A stretch of DNA of 64,000 nt from Arthrobacter sp. ISL-5 (GCF_018613835.1 NZ_JAGGPM010000027.1:27156-91155), one strand, 5' to 3'. Positions 25,562 to 33,583 are shown, counted from the stretch's first letter. Notes: generated by a model not told the origin, from the letters alone. Made by a program: numbers and translations.

Positions 25562-26515
25562 TTGGCTGCAACTGGCGGTACCAAGGCGATTGTCGCGGCT
25601 CTGGCTGCAAACCTGACCATCGCTGTCCTGAAGTTCGTCGCATTCATCCTGACCTTGTCGTCCTCCATGCTGGCCGAAGCCATCCACTCGGTGGCCGACT
25701 CCGGAAACCAGATCCTCCTGCTGGTTGGTGGAAAACGTGCCCAGAAGGCCGCAAGTGAGGAACACCCCTTTGGCTACGGCCGCGAACGCTACATCTACGC
25801 GTTCATCGTCTCGATCGTGCTGTTTAGCGTCGGCGGCCTGTTTGCCCTGTATGAGGCGTGGGAGAAGATCCAGCACCCGCACGCCATTGAAGGCGACTTC
25901 TGGTGGGTTCCGCTCGCAGTGCTCGTCGGCGCGATCATTGCCGAGTCTTTCTCTTTCCGGACTGCCATCATCGAATCCAACCACGTCCGCGGTACGCAGA
26001 CGTGGGTCAAGTTCGTGCGGAACGCCAAGCAGCCTGAGCTGCCGGTGATCCTGCTTGAAGACCTCGGCGCCCTGCTCGGCCTTGTGTTTGCACTGTTCGG
26101 CGTAGGCCTGACGCTGATCACGGGAGACGGCATCTGGGATGCCCTCGGCACGGCCATGATCGGCCTGCTGCTCGTAGCCATCGCCGTGGTCCTGGCCCTG
26201 GAGACGAAGTCACTGCTGCTCGGCGAATCCGCGACGCGGGACGATGTTGCCAAGATCAGGACAGCAATCGAGTCCGACGGCACGGGCATCATCCACCTCA
26301 AGACGCTCCACCTGGGGCCGGAGGAACTGCTCGTGGCCGCCAAGATCACGGTGGGCGCCGCGGAGTCCGGACTGGACATCGCCAGGCTCATTGACGCTGC
26401 CGAGGAGCGTATCCGCACGGCCGTGCCGATTGCGAGGGTCATCTATCTTGAGCCTGACGTGCACCGTGCTGAACTGCGCAGCGGACAGGCGTTCGCGGGG
26501 GACGCCGGGGCCTGA
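25562..26515 (+). CDS. Cation diffusion facilitator family transporter
   Basis: This 317-residue CDF protein exports divalent metals by proton exchange. Helix 2 has 'MLAEAIHSVADSGNQILLLV', carrying the H/D metal-site pattern, and helix 5 has 'PVILLEDLGALLGLVFALFG'. The loop 'HPFGYGRERYIYAFIVSIVL' is the family motif. A cytoplasmic C-terminal domain from about residue 235 ('GIIHLKTLHLGPEELLVAAK') completes the fold. The LEDxGALxGL form resembles the ZnT9-like branch, so the metal is probably zinc, but manganese or cobalt cannot be excluded. The start is TTG 25562 with GAGGTG eight bases upstream. No metal regulator lies next to it. Confidence 0.9.
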   Translation: MAATGGTKAIVAALAANLTIAVLKFVAFILTLSSSMLAEAIHSVADSGNQILLLVGGKRAQKAASEEHPFGYGRERYIYAFIVSIVLFSVGGLFALYEAWEKIQHPHAIEGDFWWVPLAVLVGAIIAESFSFRTAIIESNHVRGTQTWVKFVRNAKQPELPVILLEDLGALLGLVFALFGVGLTLITGDGIWDALGTAMIGLLLVAIAVVLALETKSLLLGESATRDDVAKIRTAIESDGTGIIHLKTLHLGPEELLVAAKITVGAAESGLDIARLIDAAEERIRTAVPIARVIYLEPDVHRAELRSGQAFAGDAGA

Positions 26516-26543
26516 CACCCCGGGGCGAGTGTCCGTCTTTCCG

Positions 26544-26587
26544 GCCGCTGGCCGCGTAGCCGTTGGTTACGCGGCCAGCGGCTTTTT
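26544..26587. terminator. Terminator shared by CDF and MFS genes
   Basis: An 18-bp stem with one G-T wobble (26544-26561 against 26565-26582) is followed by TTTTT at 26583-26587. It lies over the last codons and stop of the convergent MFS gene, so the terminator is partly coding. Confidence 0.85.
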
Positions 26588-27775
26588 GCGCTCCAGCATG
26601 CCGCTGAGAACTGCGACGCCGAGTCCCAAGACCGCCAGCAATGCCCCCACGAGGGCGGGCGCGACGTAGCCCCAGCCCCAGGCGATCACCAGGCCGCCGA
26701 GGAAGGCGCCCAGGGCGTTTGCCACGTTCAAGGCAGCGTGGTTGAGCGAGGACGCCAGCGACGGCGCATCCGGCGAAGCGTCCAGCAAACGGGTCTGCAG
26801 CGCCGGGACCAGCATGGAACCGGCGGCTCCCACAACGAAGACCATCACGAATGCCGACCAGGGCCAGTGCACCGCGACGGCGTAAACGACCAAGGCAACC
26901 GCGATGGCAGGCAGGACCCGGTAGATGGTTCCCATGACGGATTTATCCGCGATCCGGCCACCCACAATGTTGCCTGCCACCATCCCCAGGCCATAAAGGG
27001 CCACAACGAAGGGCAGCAGGGCCGACGGGATGCCGGCCACCGACGTCATCGTGTGGGCGATGTACGTGTAGGTTGCGAAGAACCCGCCGAAACCCACGAT
27101 GCCGATCATGAGCGCGAGCCAGACCTGCGGGCGCTTGAGCGCCCCCAGTTCCCGGCGGATGCTGGCGTCGGCGTGCACCTTCTGGAAGGGAACGAATCGC
27201 CAGATCAGCGCCAGGGTCACCAGCCCGAGAGCTCCCACCAGGACGAAAAGCAGCCGCCAGCCGAAGGTCTGGCCGAGCCACGTGGCGAAGGGTACGCCGA
27301 TGACGTTGGAAACGGTCAGTCCTGCCATGACCATGGAGATGGCCCAGCCCCGCTTCGTGGGTGCCACGAGTGAGGCCGCTATCACGGCTGCCACACCAAA
27401 GAACGCTCCGTGCGGCAGGCCGGCGGCGAACCGCGACACCAGCATGCTGCCGTAATCGGGGGCGATGAAGGACGTCAGGTTGGCGATGCTGAAGAACAGC
27501 ATGAGGCCCAGGGCCAGATGCTTGCGCGGAAGCTTCGCACCGACGGCGGCCAGCACCGGAGCGCCGATGACAACGCCCAGGGCGTAGGCGGAGATCAGGT
27601 GACCGGCCTCCGGCGTGCTGATGCCGAGTCCCAGCTCCACCTCTTTGAGCAGCCCCATCATGGCGAACTCGGTGACTCCGATGCCGAAGCCTCCCATGGC
27701 CAGTGCGAGGATGGCCAGTCCGAGGTGGGTGGTGCCGGACTTGGGCTTGCGGGGCGCTTGAACAGTTGTAGTCAT
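26567..27775 (-). CDS. MFS transporter, AraJ-like DHA1 exporter
   Basis: This 402-residue 12-helix transporter belongs to the DHA1 drug/sugar efflux group. The N-terminal 'LALAMGGFGIGVTEFAMMGL' and 'LISAYALGVVIGAPVLAAVG' match AraJ/YdhP-type proteins. The loop 'AKLPRKHLALGLMLFFSIAN' gives the MFS signature, and 'LPHGAFFGVAAVIAASLVAP' is the helix 4 motif. Substrate is unknown; related proteins export sugars or chloramphenicol-like drugs. It starts at ATG 27775 with AAGGCAC upstream. Its promoter region contains an exact 20-bp tandem duplication. No adjacent regulator was found. Confidence 0.88.
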   Translation of the reverse strand: MTTTVQAPRKPKSGTTHLGLAILALAMGGFGIGVTEFAMMGLLKEVELGLGISTPEAGHLISAYALGVVIGAPVLAAVGAKLPRKHLALGLMLFFSIANLTSFIAPDYGSMLVSRFAAGLPHGAFFGVAAVIAASLVAPTKRGWAISMVMAGLTVSNVIGVPFATWLGQTFGWRLLFVLVGALGLVTLALIWRFVPFQKVHADASIRRELGALKRPQVWLALMIGIVGFGGFFATYTYIAHTMTSVAGIPSALLPFVVALYGLGMVAGNIVGGRIADKSVMGTIYRVLPAIAVALVVYAVAVHWPWSAFVMVFVVGAAGSMLVPALQTRLLDASPDAPSLASSLNHAALNVANALGAFLGGLVIAWGWGYVAPALVGALLAVLGLGVAVLSGMLERKKPLAA

Positions 27776-27820
27776 GTGCCTTCATTTCGGGAGCGGAAGG
27801 TGGCGAACCGCCGCAGCGGA

Positions 27821-27860
27821 CCGGACGGGACCGGCAAAAGCCGGACGGGACCGGCAAAAG
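27821..27860. repeat. Exact 20-bp tandem duplication
   Basis: 'ccggacgggaccggcaaaag' occurs at 27821-27840 and again, identical, at 27841-27860, about 45 bases before the MFS start on the minus strand. Identity suggests a recent duplication. Confidence 0.95.
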
Positions 27861-27964
27861 GGCGCAACAAATCGTATTTTTTGATCTGAGTTTTCAACGG
27901 CGAAGGCGCGGCCGGTATTCCCGCTCTTTCCATTCTGCCCCATGGCGCCCCATAGACTGGGGCC

Positions 27965-28423
27965 GTGACTGAACTTATCAAGGTGGTGGGCGGCGCCGTC
28001 CTCGATTCGCTGGCGGATCCCGGCCGGCTCCTCGTCGCCCGGAGGACAGCACCCCCGCAGTTTGCCGGCATGTGGGAATTTCCCGGCGGCAAGGTGGAGC
28101 CGGGCGAGGCCCCTGAAGTCGCGCTGCACCGGGAGCTCCAGGAGGAGCTGGGCATCACTGTCCGGCTAGGCGCCGAGCTGCAGGCTCCGAACGGCGCCGG
28201 CTGGCCGCTCAATGAGCGCGCTTCCATGCGCGTGTGGTTCGCGGAGATCGCCGAGGGCGAGCCCCGGCCGCTCGAGGACCATGACGAACTCCGATGGATC
28301 AGCCTCCGCGCGTGTGACGAGGCTCTCACGCTGCCGTGGATCCCGGCGGACCTCCCCATTGTCCGGGCGCTGCTGGCAACGCTGGCCGCCCCGGTGCGCG
28401 CCGACTCACTTCCTGGAAATTAA
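27965..28423 (+). CDS. Nudix hydrolase, MutT-like
   Basis: This protein of 152 residues has the complete Nudix box G-x5-E-x7-R-E-x2-E-E-x-G in 'GGKVEPGEAPEVALHRELQE' followed by 'ELG' (about residues 39-61). 'VVGGAVLDSLADPGRLLVAR' and 'QFAGMWEFPGGK' give the 8-oxo-dGTP diphosphatase type, which removes oxidised nucleotides from the pool. The exact substrate is inferred from family resemblance. GTG 27965 lies six bases after TAGACT (27953-27958), so a leaderless mRNA is likely. It ends just before the damaged metN. Confidence 0.9.
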   Translation: MTELIKVVGGAVLDSLADPGRLLVARRTAPPQFAGMWEFPGGKVEPGEAPEVALHRELQEELGITVRLGAELQAPNGAGWPLNERASMRVWFAEIAEGEPRPLEDHDELRWISLRACDEALTLPWIPADLPIVRALLATLAAPVRADSLPGN

Positions 28424-28452
28424 GTGGCTCCCTAGCCCGATATTCGTGCGTA

Positions 28453-29382
28453 TTGTTCGGATTTGGGGTGCTCACGCTGACCCTGGAGCGGGGCGAGATA
28501 TTCGGCGTCGTGGGTCAAAGCGGCGCCGGAAAGAGCACCCTGATCCGCACCATCAACTCGCTGGAACAGCCGGACTCCGGCAGTGTCCATGTTGCAGGCA
28601 GGGACATGACGAGCCTAGCGGGCGCGGAGTTGCGGCAAGCACGCCACGACATCGGCATGATCTTCCAGCACTTCAACCTACTGAGCAGCAGGACCGTCAG
28701 GGCCAACGTTGAACTCTCGCTGGAGATCACGGGCGCGGGCCGCAGCGAACGCCGTCGGCGCGCCCTGGAGATCCTTGAGCTGGTGGGGCTGCAGGGCAAG
28801 GCTGCCGCGTACCCCGCGCAGCTGTCCGGCGGGCAGAAGCAGCGCGTCGGGATCGCCCGCGCGCTGGCGTCCAACCCGACCGTGCTGCTGAGCTACGAAG
28901 CCACCTCCGCACTCGACCCCGAAACCACGCGACAGATCCTCGACCTTATCCGCCAGCTCAGCAAGGACCTCGGGCTGACAGTGCTCCTGATCACCCACGA
29001 GATGGACGTCGTCAAGCGGATCTGTGATTCCGCGGCTGTCATGAGCGAGGGCCGGATCCTTGAACAGGGGCCGGTGGAGAAACTCCTGACCACCGAAAAG
29101 TCGCTGCTCGGACAGGCGCTCTTCCCGCTGGGGGAAATTCCGGAAACATCCGGTTCGGTGGTCGAAATCACGTTCACCGGAATCCCCACCGACCGCCCGG
29201 TGATCGCCCAGTTGGCGCGCCAGCATGGCCTCGACGTTGGAATCCTGGGTGCCGCGGTGGAAACCATCCACGGGCGGCAGACCGGACGAACCCGGCTAGA
29301 GCTGCCCGGTGACGAGGGGACCGTGGCTGCTGCCGTTGCCGACCTGCGTTCGCAGGGACTTTTTGTGGAGGCAATCAAGTGA
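28453..29382 (+). CDS. metN: MetN-like ABC ATPase, truncated and probably inactive
   Basis: This should be the ATPase of the methionine importer MetNIQ. Present are Walker A 'VVGQSGAGKSTLIRTINSLE', Q-loop 'MIFQHFNLLSSRTV', signature 'LSGGQKQRVGIARAL', H-loop 'LLITHEMDVV' and the C-terminal NIL domain ('DRPVIAQLARQHGLDVGILG'). Two defects are visible. The sequence starts abruptly at 'LTLTLERGEIFGVV', so the first 25-30 residues, with the nucleotide-stacking A-loop, are missing. Walker B reads 'VLLSYEATSALDPET' where MetN has D before E, a Tyr codon at 28894-28896. No good ribosome site precedes TTG 28453 or GTG 28468. A reading frame extends up to 28336 inside the Nudix gene but adds no MetN-like sequence. 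A decaying gene is likely. Confidence 0.75.
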   Translation: MFGFGVLTLTLERGEIFGVVGQSGAGKSTLIRTINSLEQPDSGSVHVAGRDMTSLAGAELRQARHDIGMIFQHFNLLSSRTVRANVELSLEITGAGRSERRRRALEILELVGLQGKAAAYPAQLSGGQKQRVGIARALASNPTVLLSYEATSALDPETTRQILDLIRQLSKDLGLTVLLITHEMDVVKRICDSAAVMSEGRILEQGPVEKLLTTEKSLLGQALFPLGEIPETSGSVVEITFTGIPTDRPVIAQLARQHGLDVGILGAAVETIHGRQTGRTRLELPGDEGTVAAAVADLRSQGLFVEAIK

Positions 29383-30080
29383 TCGACCGCAACGACCCCT
29401 ACTTCTGGGCTGACGTGCTGGACACCATCCTCAAGGGCGCGGGGGAGACGTTCTACACAGTGGGCGTGAGCCTGTTGCTGACAATCGTCTTCGGCCTGGC
29501 GGTCGGCGTGCTGCTCGTCACCACGGAGGCGGGCGGCCTGCTCGCCAAGCCGTTCGGAAGCCGGCTCCTCGGAATTGCGCTCAACCGCGTCCTCGATGTC
29601 CTGGTGAACATGGGGCGCTCCATCCCCTTCATTATCCTGATGATCCTCCTCATTCCCTTTACCCGCCTGCTGGTGGGATCGTTCATTGGTCCGACGGCGG
29701 CCATTGTCCCGCTCACGATCGCCGGCGTTCCCTTCTTTGCCAGGCTCGTCGAAATAGGCATCCGAGAGGTGCCGACGGGCCTCGTTGAAGCCGCCCAGTC
29801 GCTGGGCGCCACGCGCTGGACGATCCTCACCAAGGTCCTCGTTGCCGAGGCCGTGCCCGCCCTGGCGCTGGGGCTGTCCACCACCGTCGTGGGGCTCATT
29901 GGATACTCGGCGATGGTGGGTGCCGTCGGCGGCGGCGGCCTGGGCGATGTCGCCTTCCGCTACGGCTACCAGCGCTACAGCCCCGAATACATGTTCGGCG
30001 TCGTCATCCTGCTGGTCCTGCTCGTCCAGCTGTTCCAGTCCCTGGGGAACTTCGCCGCCCGCAGGCTCTCCCACCGCTGA
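29379..30080 (+). CDS. metI: Methionine ABC transporter permease
   Basis: MetI is the membrane subunit of the MetNIQ importer. The 233-residue protein has about five to six helices and the permease EAA loop 'GLVEAAQSLGATRWTILTKV' (about residues 131-150), where the ATPase docks. 'GRSIPFIILMILLIPFTRLL' and 'GYSAMVGAVGGGGLGDVAFR' are typical of MetI. GTG 29379 overlaps the metN stop, so translation was originally coupled to metN. The sequence looks intact, in contrast to metN. Confidence 0.93.
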   Translation: MIDRNDPYFWADVLDTILKGAGETFYTVGVSLLLTIVFGLAVGVLLVTTEAGGLLAKPFGSRLLGIALNRVLDVLVNMGRSIPFIILMILLIPFTRLLVGSFIGPTAAIVPLTIAGVPFFARLVEIGIREVPTGLVEAAQSLGATRWTILTKVLVAEAVPALALGLSTTVVGLIGYSAMVGAVGGGGLGDVAFRYGYQRYSPEYMFGVVILLVLLVQLFQSLGNFAARRLSHR

Positions 30081-30127
30081 CTTTCTCCCGGTTCATCCCC
30101 AACCGCTCCATCTCCGAAAGAAACACC

Positions 30128-30931
30128 ATGATCCGATCGAACATCCTCAAGGCAGCCGCGCTCGGCGCGGCCGCCATCCTCGCCCTGTCCGCCTGCGGAG
30201 GCGGAAGCTCATCCGCAGCATCAGAAACAATCAAGGTGGGTGCCCTCGCGGTTCCCGCGGGCGACATGCTCAAGCATGTCCAGCGGGAGCTCGCCCCCAA
30301 GGAAGGCCTCACGGTCGAGTACAAGGAATTCAGCGACTACAACACGCCGAACCCGGCCGTCAGCGACGGCGATATCGACGCCAACCTTTTCCAGAACACC
30401 ACGTTCCTCGCCACGTACAACAAAGCCTCCGGCAAGGACCTGGTGAGCGTCGGCAAGGTGTACTTGCCGCCCATGGCCCTGTACTCCAATGATGTGAAGA
30501 GCCTGGACGCCCTTCCGGACGGCGCATCAGTGGCGGTCCCGAACGACCCCACGAACGAGTCCCGCGCGCTGAAGCTGCTGGCGTCCAACGGGCTTATCGA
30601 GGTCACCGAGAACCCCATCACGCTCAAGGACATCAAGGCGAACCCAAAGAACCTGAAGTTCACGGAGATTGAGAACGCCAGCCTTCCGCAGGCCCTCAAC
30701 GACAAGGACGCCGCGATTGTCACGCTTGCTTTCGCCCTTCCGGCCGGCCTCACCGCCGACAAGCAGCTTCTCGTCGAAGGCAAGGACAGCGCCTACTACA
30801 ACGTGCTCGCCGTCAAGGCTGAAATGAAGGACGACCCCCGCGTGCAGAAGCTCTACAAGATCCTCACGTCGCAGGACATGAAGGACTTCCTCCAGGAGGA
30901 GTTCAAGGGCCTGGTCATCCCGGCCAGCTGA
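30128..30931 (+). CDS. metQ: Methionine-binding lipoprotein
   Basis: MetQ captures methionine outside the membrane for MetNI. The lipoprotein signal is 'ILKAAALGAAAILALSACGG' with the lipobox LSAC and Cys at about residue 22. The NlpA/MetQ fold shows 'IKVGALAVPAGDMLKHVQ', 'VEYKEFSDYNTPNPAVSDGD', 'DANLFQNTTFLATYNKAS' and 'AIVTLAFALPAGLTADKQLL'. The length of 267 residues is normal and no damage is seen. The stop TGA 30929-30931 is the first of several in a 15-bp tandem repeat, followed by a terminator. Confidence 0.94.
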   Translation: MIRSNILKAAALGAAAILALSACGGGSSSAASETIKVGALAVPAGDMLKHVQRELAPKEGLTVEYKEFSDYNTPNPAVSDGDIDANLFQNTTFLATYNKASGKDLVSVGKVYLPPMALYSNDVKSLDALPDGASVAVPNDPTNESRALKLLASNGLIEVTENPITLKDIKANPKNLKFTEIENASLPQALNDKDAAIVTLAFALPAGLTADKQLLVEGKDSAYYNVLAVKAEMKDDPRVQKLYKILTSQDMKDFLQEEFKGLVIPAS

Positions 30932-30973
30932 ATTCGGGCTGGCTGAGTTCGGGCCAGGTGAATTCCGGCCGGC
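30929..30973 (+). repeat. 15-bp tandem repeat starting at the metQ stop
   Basis: 'tgaattcgggctggc' (30929), 'tgagttcgggccagg' (30944) and 'tgaattccggccggc' (30959) run without gaps, and a further TGA begins at 30974. Every copy starts with TGA in the metQ frame. Confidence 0.88.
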
Positions 30974-30986
30974 TGAAACTGACCGA

Positions 30987-31015
30987 GGGCAGGACGGTTG
31001 ACCGTACTGCCCTTT
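30987..31015 (+). terminator. Terminator after metQ
   Basis: GGGCAG (30987-30992) pairs with CTGCCC (31007-31012), with ACGGT/ACCGT pairs inside and one mismatch. A T-rich stretch 'tttgttgt' follows. Confidence 0.7.
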
Positions 31016-31086
31016 GTTGTCTGTCCGGAGATGCGTCTATCCGCCTGACTATTGCCGGAGGAAGTGCCGGCCCAAAAATCGTCCGC

Positions 31087-32223
31087 TCAGAAGAGTGTCG
31101 GCTGGGCAGCCGCCGGCGCAGCACCGGCCTGTCCGGTCCTGCCGGCACCGGCCGGGGGCAGGCTGCCGGCAGGGTACTGGGCCTCCTCGTCCCGGGGATC
31201 GTCGACGTCGCGGTGGCTGAACCCGTGCGAACCGGAAAAACCATGGCGGGCCTTGAAGTAACGGATCCGGCCGGCGAGCCACTCCCGGTATTCCTTTGAG
31301 GCGTAGGAACCCGTGCCGTACAGCCTGCGGTACCGGCCGGCCAGTTCCGGATGGCGGGCGGCGATCCACTGCATGAACCATTCGCGGGTGCCGGGTTTCA
31401 AGTAGAGGGCTCCGGCCGTGACTCCGGTGGCGCCGGCGGATGCCAGGGCACCGAACAGGGAGTCCAGGGCTTCGTCGCTATCCGACAGCCAGGGCAGGAT
31501 CGGCATGGCCATTACGCCGCACGGCAGCCCGGCGTCGCGCAGCCGCGAAACCAGCTTGAGCCGGGCCCGGGGGCCGGGAGTGCCAGGCTCCACAGCCTCC
31601 GAGAGCCGCTCGTCCGTCATGGCCAGCGAGATCCCAATGCCCACCGGGACCTGGGCGGCGGCGTGCTTCAGCAGCGGAATGTCGCGGGCCAGCAGGGTCC
31701 CTTTTGTCAGGATTGAGAAGGGAGTGCCGGAGTCGGCCAGGGCGCCGATAATTCCTGGCATCAGGCTGTAGCGGCCCTCGGCGCGCTGGTACGGGTCGGT
31801 GTTGGTGCCGAGGGCGACCTGGTGCCGGCCCCACGACGGTTTGGCCAGCTCCTTGCGCAGCACTTCGGCAGCGTTGATCTTGACCACCACTTGGCTGTCG
31901 AAATCCAGGCCGGCGTCGAAGTCCAGATAGGTGTGGCTCTTGCGGGCGAAGCAGTAGACGCACGCGTGGCTGCAGCCGCGGTAGGGGTTGACGGTCCATT
32001 CAAAGGGCATCCGCGAACCGGCGGCCACCTTATTGAGCACCGATTTGGCAGTGACCTCATGGAAGGTGACCCCGGCAAATTCAGGGGTGGAAACGGATCG
32101 CACAAGCCCTGCCAGTGGCAGCAGCGGTTCCGCGGCAGGGGCGGCGGTGCCCTTGCCGGTTCCGCCTTGTGCTGCGGGCTGTTCTCCGAGCCTTGGTCTG
32201 AGTGCCTGCGCGTCCCATCTCAT
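31087..32223 (-). CDS. Rv2578c-family radical SAM protein, predicted SOS gene
   Basis: This 378-residue radical SAM protein carries the cluster motif C-x3-C-x2-C in 'NPYRGCSHACVYCFARKSH' (about residues 82-100). 'VALGTNTDPYQRAEGRYSLM' and 'DSGTPFSILTKGTLLARDIP' match the SplB/Rv2578c-type group, which contains spore-photoproduct-lyase relatives. The reaction is unknown. A nearly perfect LexA box lies 10-25 bases before the ATG, so it should be induced by DNA damage; the mycobacterial homologue Rv2578c was reported, as recalled, to be LexA-controlled. The C-terminal 40 residues are Gly/Ala/Pro-rich. No other repair gene is adjacent. Confidence 0.88.
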   Translation of the reverse strand: MRWDAQALRPRLGEQPAAQGGTGKGTAAPAAEPLLPLAGLVRSVSTPEFAGVTFHEVTAKSVLNKVAAGSRMPFEWTVNPYRGCSHACVYCFARKSHTYLDFDAGLDFDSQVVVKINAAEVLRKELAKPSWGRHQVALGTNTDPYQRAEGRYSLMPGIIGALADSGTPFSILTKGTLLARDIPLLKHAAAQVPVGIGISLAMTDERLSEAVEPGTPGPRARLKLVSRLRDAGLPCGVMAMPILPWLSDSDEALDSLFGALASAGATGVTAGALYLKPGTREWFMQWIAARHPELAGRYRRLYGTGSYASKEYREWLAGRIRYFKARHGFSGSHGFSHRDVDDPRDEEAQYPAGSLPPAGAGRTGQAGAAPAAAQPTLF

Positions 32224-32232
32224 GGACTCTAT

Positions 32233-32248
32233 TCGAAGGTATGTTCGA
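32233..32248 (-). promoter_or_regulatory. LexA box of the radical SAM gene
   Basis: Read on the plus strand, TCGAAG-GTAT-GTTCGA has one difference from the actinobacterial LexA consensus. It ends 10 bases from the start codon of the minus-strand gene. TAGAGT (32232-32227 on the minus strand) abuts it and is too close to the ATG to be its normal -10. Confidence 0.85.
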
Positions 32249-32407
32249 ATTTAAGTCAAGGTCCGTCGCCGGTGTTTCGCGGTGTCTGCAACCACCTTCT
32301 ATGCCTTGATGCATGCGCTCACGTCGCGACCCGGCACATCGCTGGCGCAACACTCTGACCTCAGGCTGGCCGCCGGCAGTACCCACTAAGTCAGCACACC
32401 CGCCAGG

Positions 32408-33055
32408 TCAGCCCGTCCGGTGCCGGAGCTCCCACTGCGCCGTGATGGTGACACTCGCGCTGGCCGTGCCAGCTTCCACGGCGACCGCGTCGGTGGCAAA
32501 TGCGCGCTGCATCTCCGCCATCGGGACGGGGACGGAGGACGCAGGGTGCTCTGAGACGGTGACGACGTCGCCCAGTTCCGCGTTGGCCAGCGCGGCGAAC
32601 TGCGCAGCCGAGGACGCGGCGTCCTGCCAGGCCGCCTCCCGTGCCGACGCCGTGACGGCCGCCGCATCGGTGAAGCCCAGCTGCAGCCCATCCAGCCTCA
32701 CGTCGTTGCCTCCCGCCTCCACGGCCGCCGCTATGCTCTCGGATGCGGCCGGCAGGTTCCGGAGGCGCACGCTCAGCACGCTGGACGCCACATAGCCGGT
32801 GACTCGCTGGCCCTGGCCCTCCTGCCAGATGACATCGGCACGGACATTCAGTCCGGACGTGCTGATGTCCCTGCTGTTAACCCCATGGCCGCGGAGTGCC
32901 GCTGCCACCGCGGCGGTCGCCGTGCCTGCAGCCGAAAAGGCCTCTCCCGCGTTCTCCCGCCGGCACTCCACGCCGATGGAGAGGGTCAGCAGGTCGGGGG
33001 CGGCTTCAGCCGTTCCGGTCCCCGTGACCGTGACGGTCCTGGACAACTCACCCAC
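32408..33055 (-). CDS. SIMPL domain-containing protein
   Basis: This 215-residue protein has the SIMPL (DUF541) pattern 'VTVTGTGTAEAAPDLLTLSI' at the start, then 'GHGVNSRDISTSGLNVRADV', 'VTGYVASSVLSVRLRNL' and 'LDGLQLGFTDAAAVTASARE'. Members are often periplasmic, but here no clear signal peptide precedes the domain, so it may be cytoplasmic. Function is unknown; one family member was found as a partner of an IRAK-type kinase and others relate to oxidative stress. The start is GTG 33055, immediately after the stop of the upstream HEXXH gene, so the two are co-transcribed. Confidence 0.87.
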   Translation of the reverse strand: MGELSRTVTVTGTGTAEAAPDLLTLSIGVECRRENAGEAFSAAGTATAAVAAALRGHGVNSRDISTSGLNVRADVIWQEGQGQRVTGYVASSVLSVRLRNLPAASESIAAAVEAGGNDVRLDGLQLGFTDAAAVTASAREAAWQDAASSAAQFAALANAELGDVVTVSEHPASSVPVPMAEMQRAFATDAVAVEAGTASASVTITAQWELRHRTG

Positions 33056-33583
33056 TCAGGCCTCCGTTCCGCCGGGATTGCCCCCGGCAGCCTCGTCGGC
33101 GTTGCCGCCGGCAGCTTCGCCGGCATTGCCGCCGGATGTTCTGCCGAACGTTCTGCCGGCCGTCCACCGCGGCCGGCGCCGCCCGCGGTCCACATAGCCG
33201 CCGGCCGCAAGCCCGGCCTGGCGTTCAAAGAGATTTTCCGACGCCGGATCCCCGGTCCGCAGCACGGACCAGACTGCGGCAATGAAGTAGAACACGACGA
33301 AAGGCACACCCAGGCACCACGCGTACTGGGTGCTGTGCCGTTCCTCATGCCGGAGGAGGACAGGGTTGGCGAGGGCCGCGTCCGGGCCGGCGCGGTAGAT
33401 GATCACATTGCCCACCGTAAACGCCCCCGCGAAAGGCAGCCTCCACCGGTAACCGGTGGCTATCACCAGGCCGCGCGGACCGCCAACCGTCCTGGTTCCC
33501 GCCAGCCCGGCCAGCAGCAGCCCGAGCGGCGTGGAGCCATTCAGCACGTTCGCGAGCTGCCGCAGCCGCTGTCCCGGGGTCAT
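33056..33583 (-). CDS. Hypothetical membrane protein with HEXXH motif
   Basis: This 175-residue protein has no recognised family. A hydrophobic segment near the N-terminus ('STPLGLLLAGLAGTRTVGG') is weak, and a clear membrane helix is 'GVPFVVFYFIAAVWSVL' (about residues 91-107). Just before it is 'NPVLLRHEERHSTQYAW', with HEERH matching the zinc-protease pattern HEXXH. A conserved-looking 'NVIIYRAGPDAALANPVLL' precedes it. The tail is a Gly/Asn/Ala repeat (GGNAGEAA, GGNADEAA) from 24-bp DNA repeats. ATG 33583 follows TAGCAT (33595-33590) by six bases, indicating a leaderless start. Protease activity is only a possibility. Confidence 0.7.
   Translation of the reverse strand: MTPGQRLRQLANVLNGSTPLGLLLAGLAGTRTVGGPRGLVIATGYRWRLPFAGAFTVGNVIIYRAGPDAALANPVLLRHEERHSTQYAWCLGVPFVVFYFIAAVWSVLRTGDPASENLFERQAGLAAGGYVDRGRRRPRWTAGRTFGRTSGGNAGEAAGGNADEAAGGNPGGTEA
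33077..33130 (-). repeat. 24-bp tandem repeat in the tail of the HEXXH gene
   Basis: On the plus strand, 33077-33100 and 33101-33124 are near-identical 24-base units, and a partial third follows. In the gene they encode the residues just before the stop codon. Confidence 0.75.

Noticed and set aside
28336..28452. metN start at 28336 inside the Nudix gene
   Set aside because: The extra residues are the Nudix sequence read in another frame and do not restore the MetN N-terminus.
28424..28470. S-adenosylmethionine or other riboswitch before metN
   Set aside because: Only about 45 bases lie between Nudix and the MetN-like sequence, too short for a known riboswitch, and no conserved core was seen.
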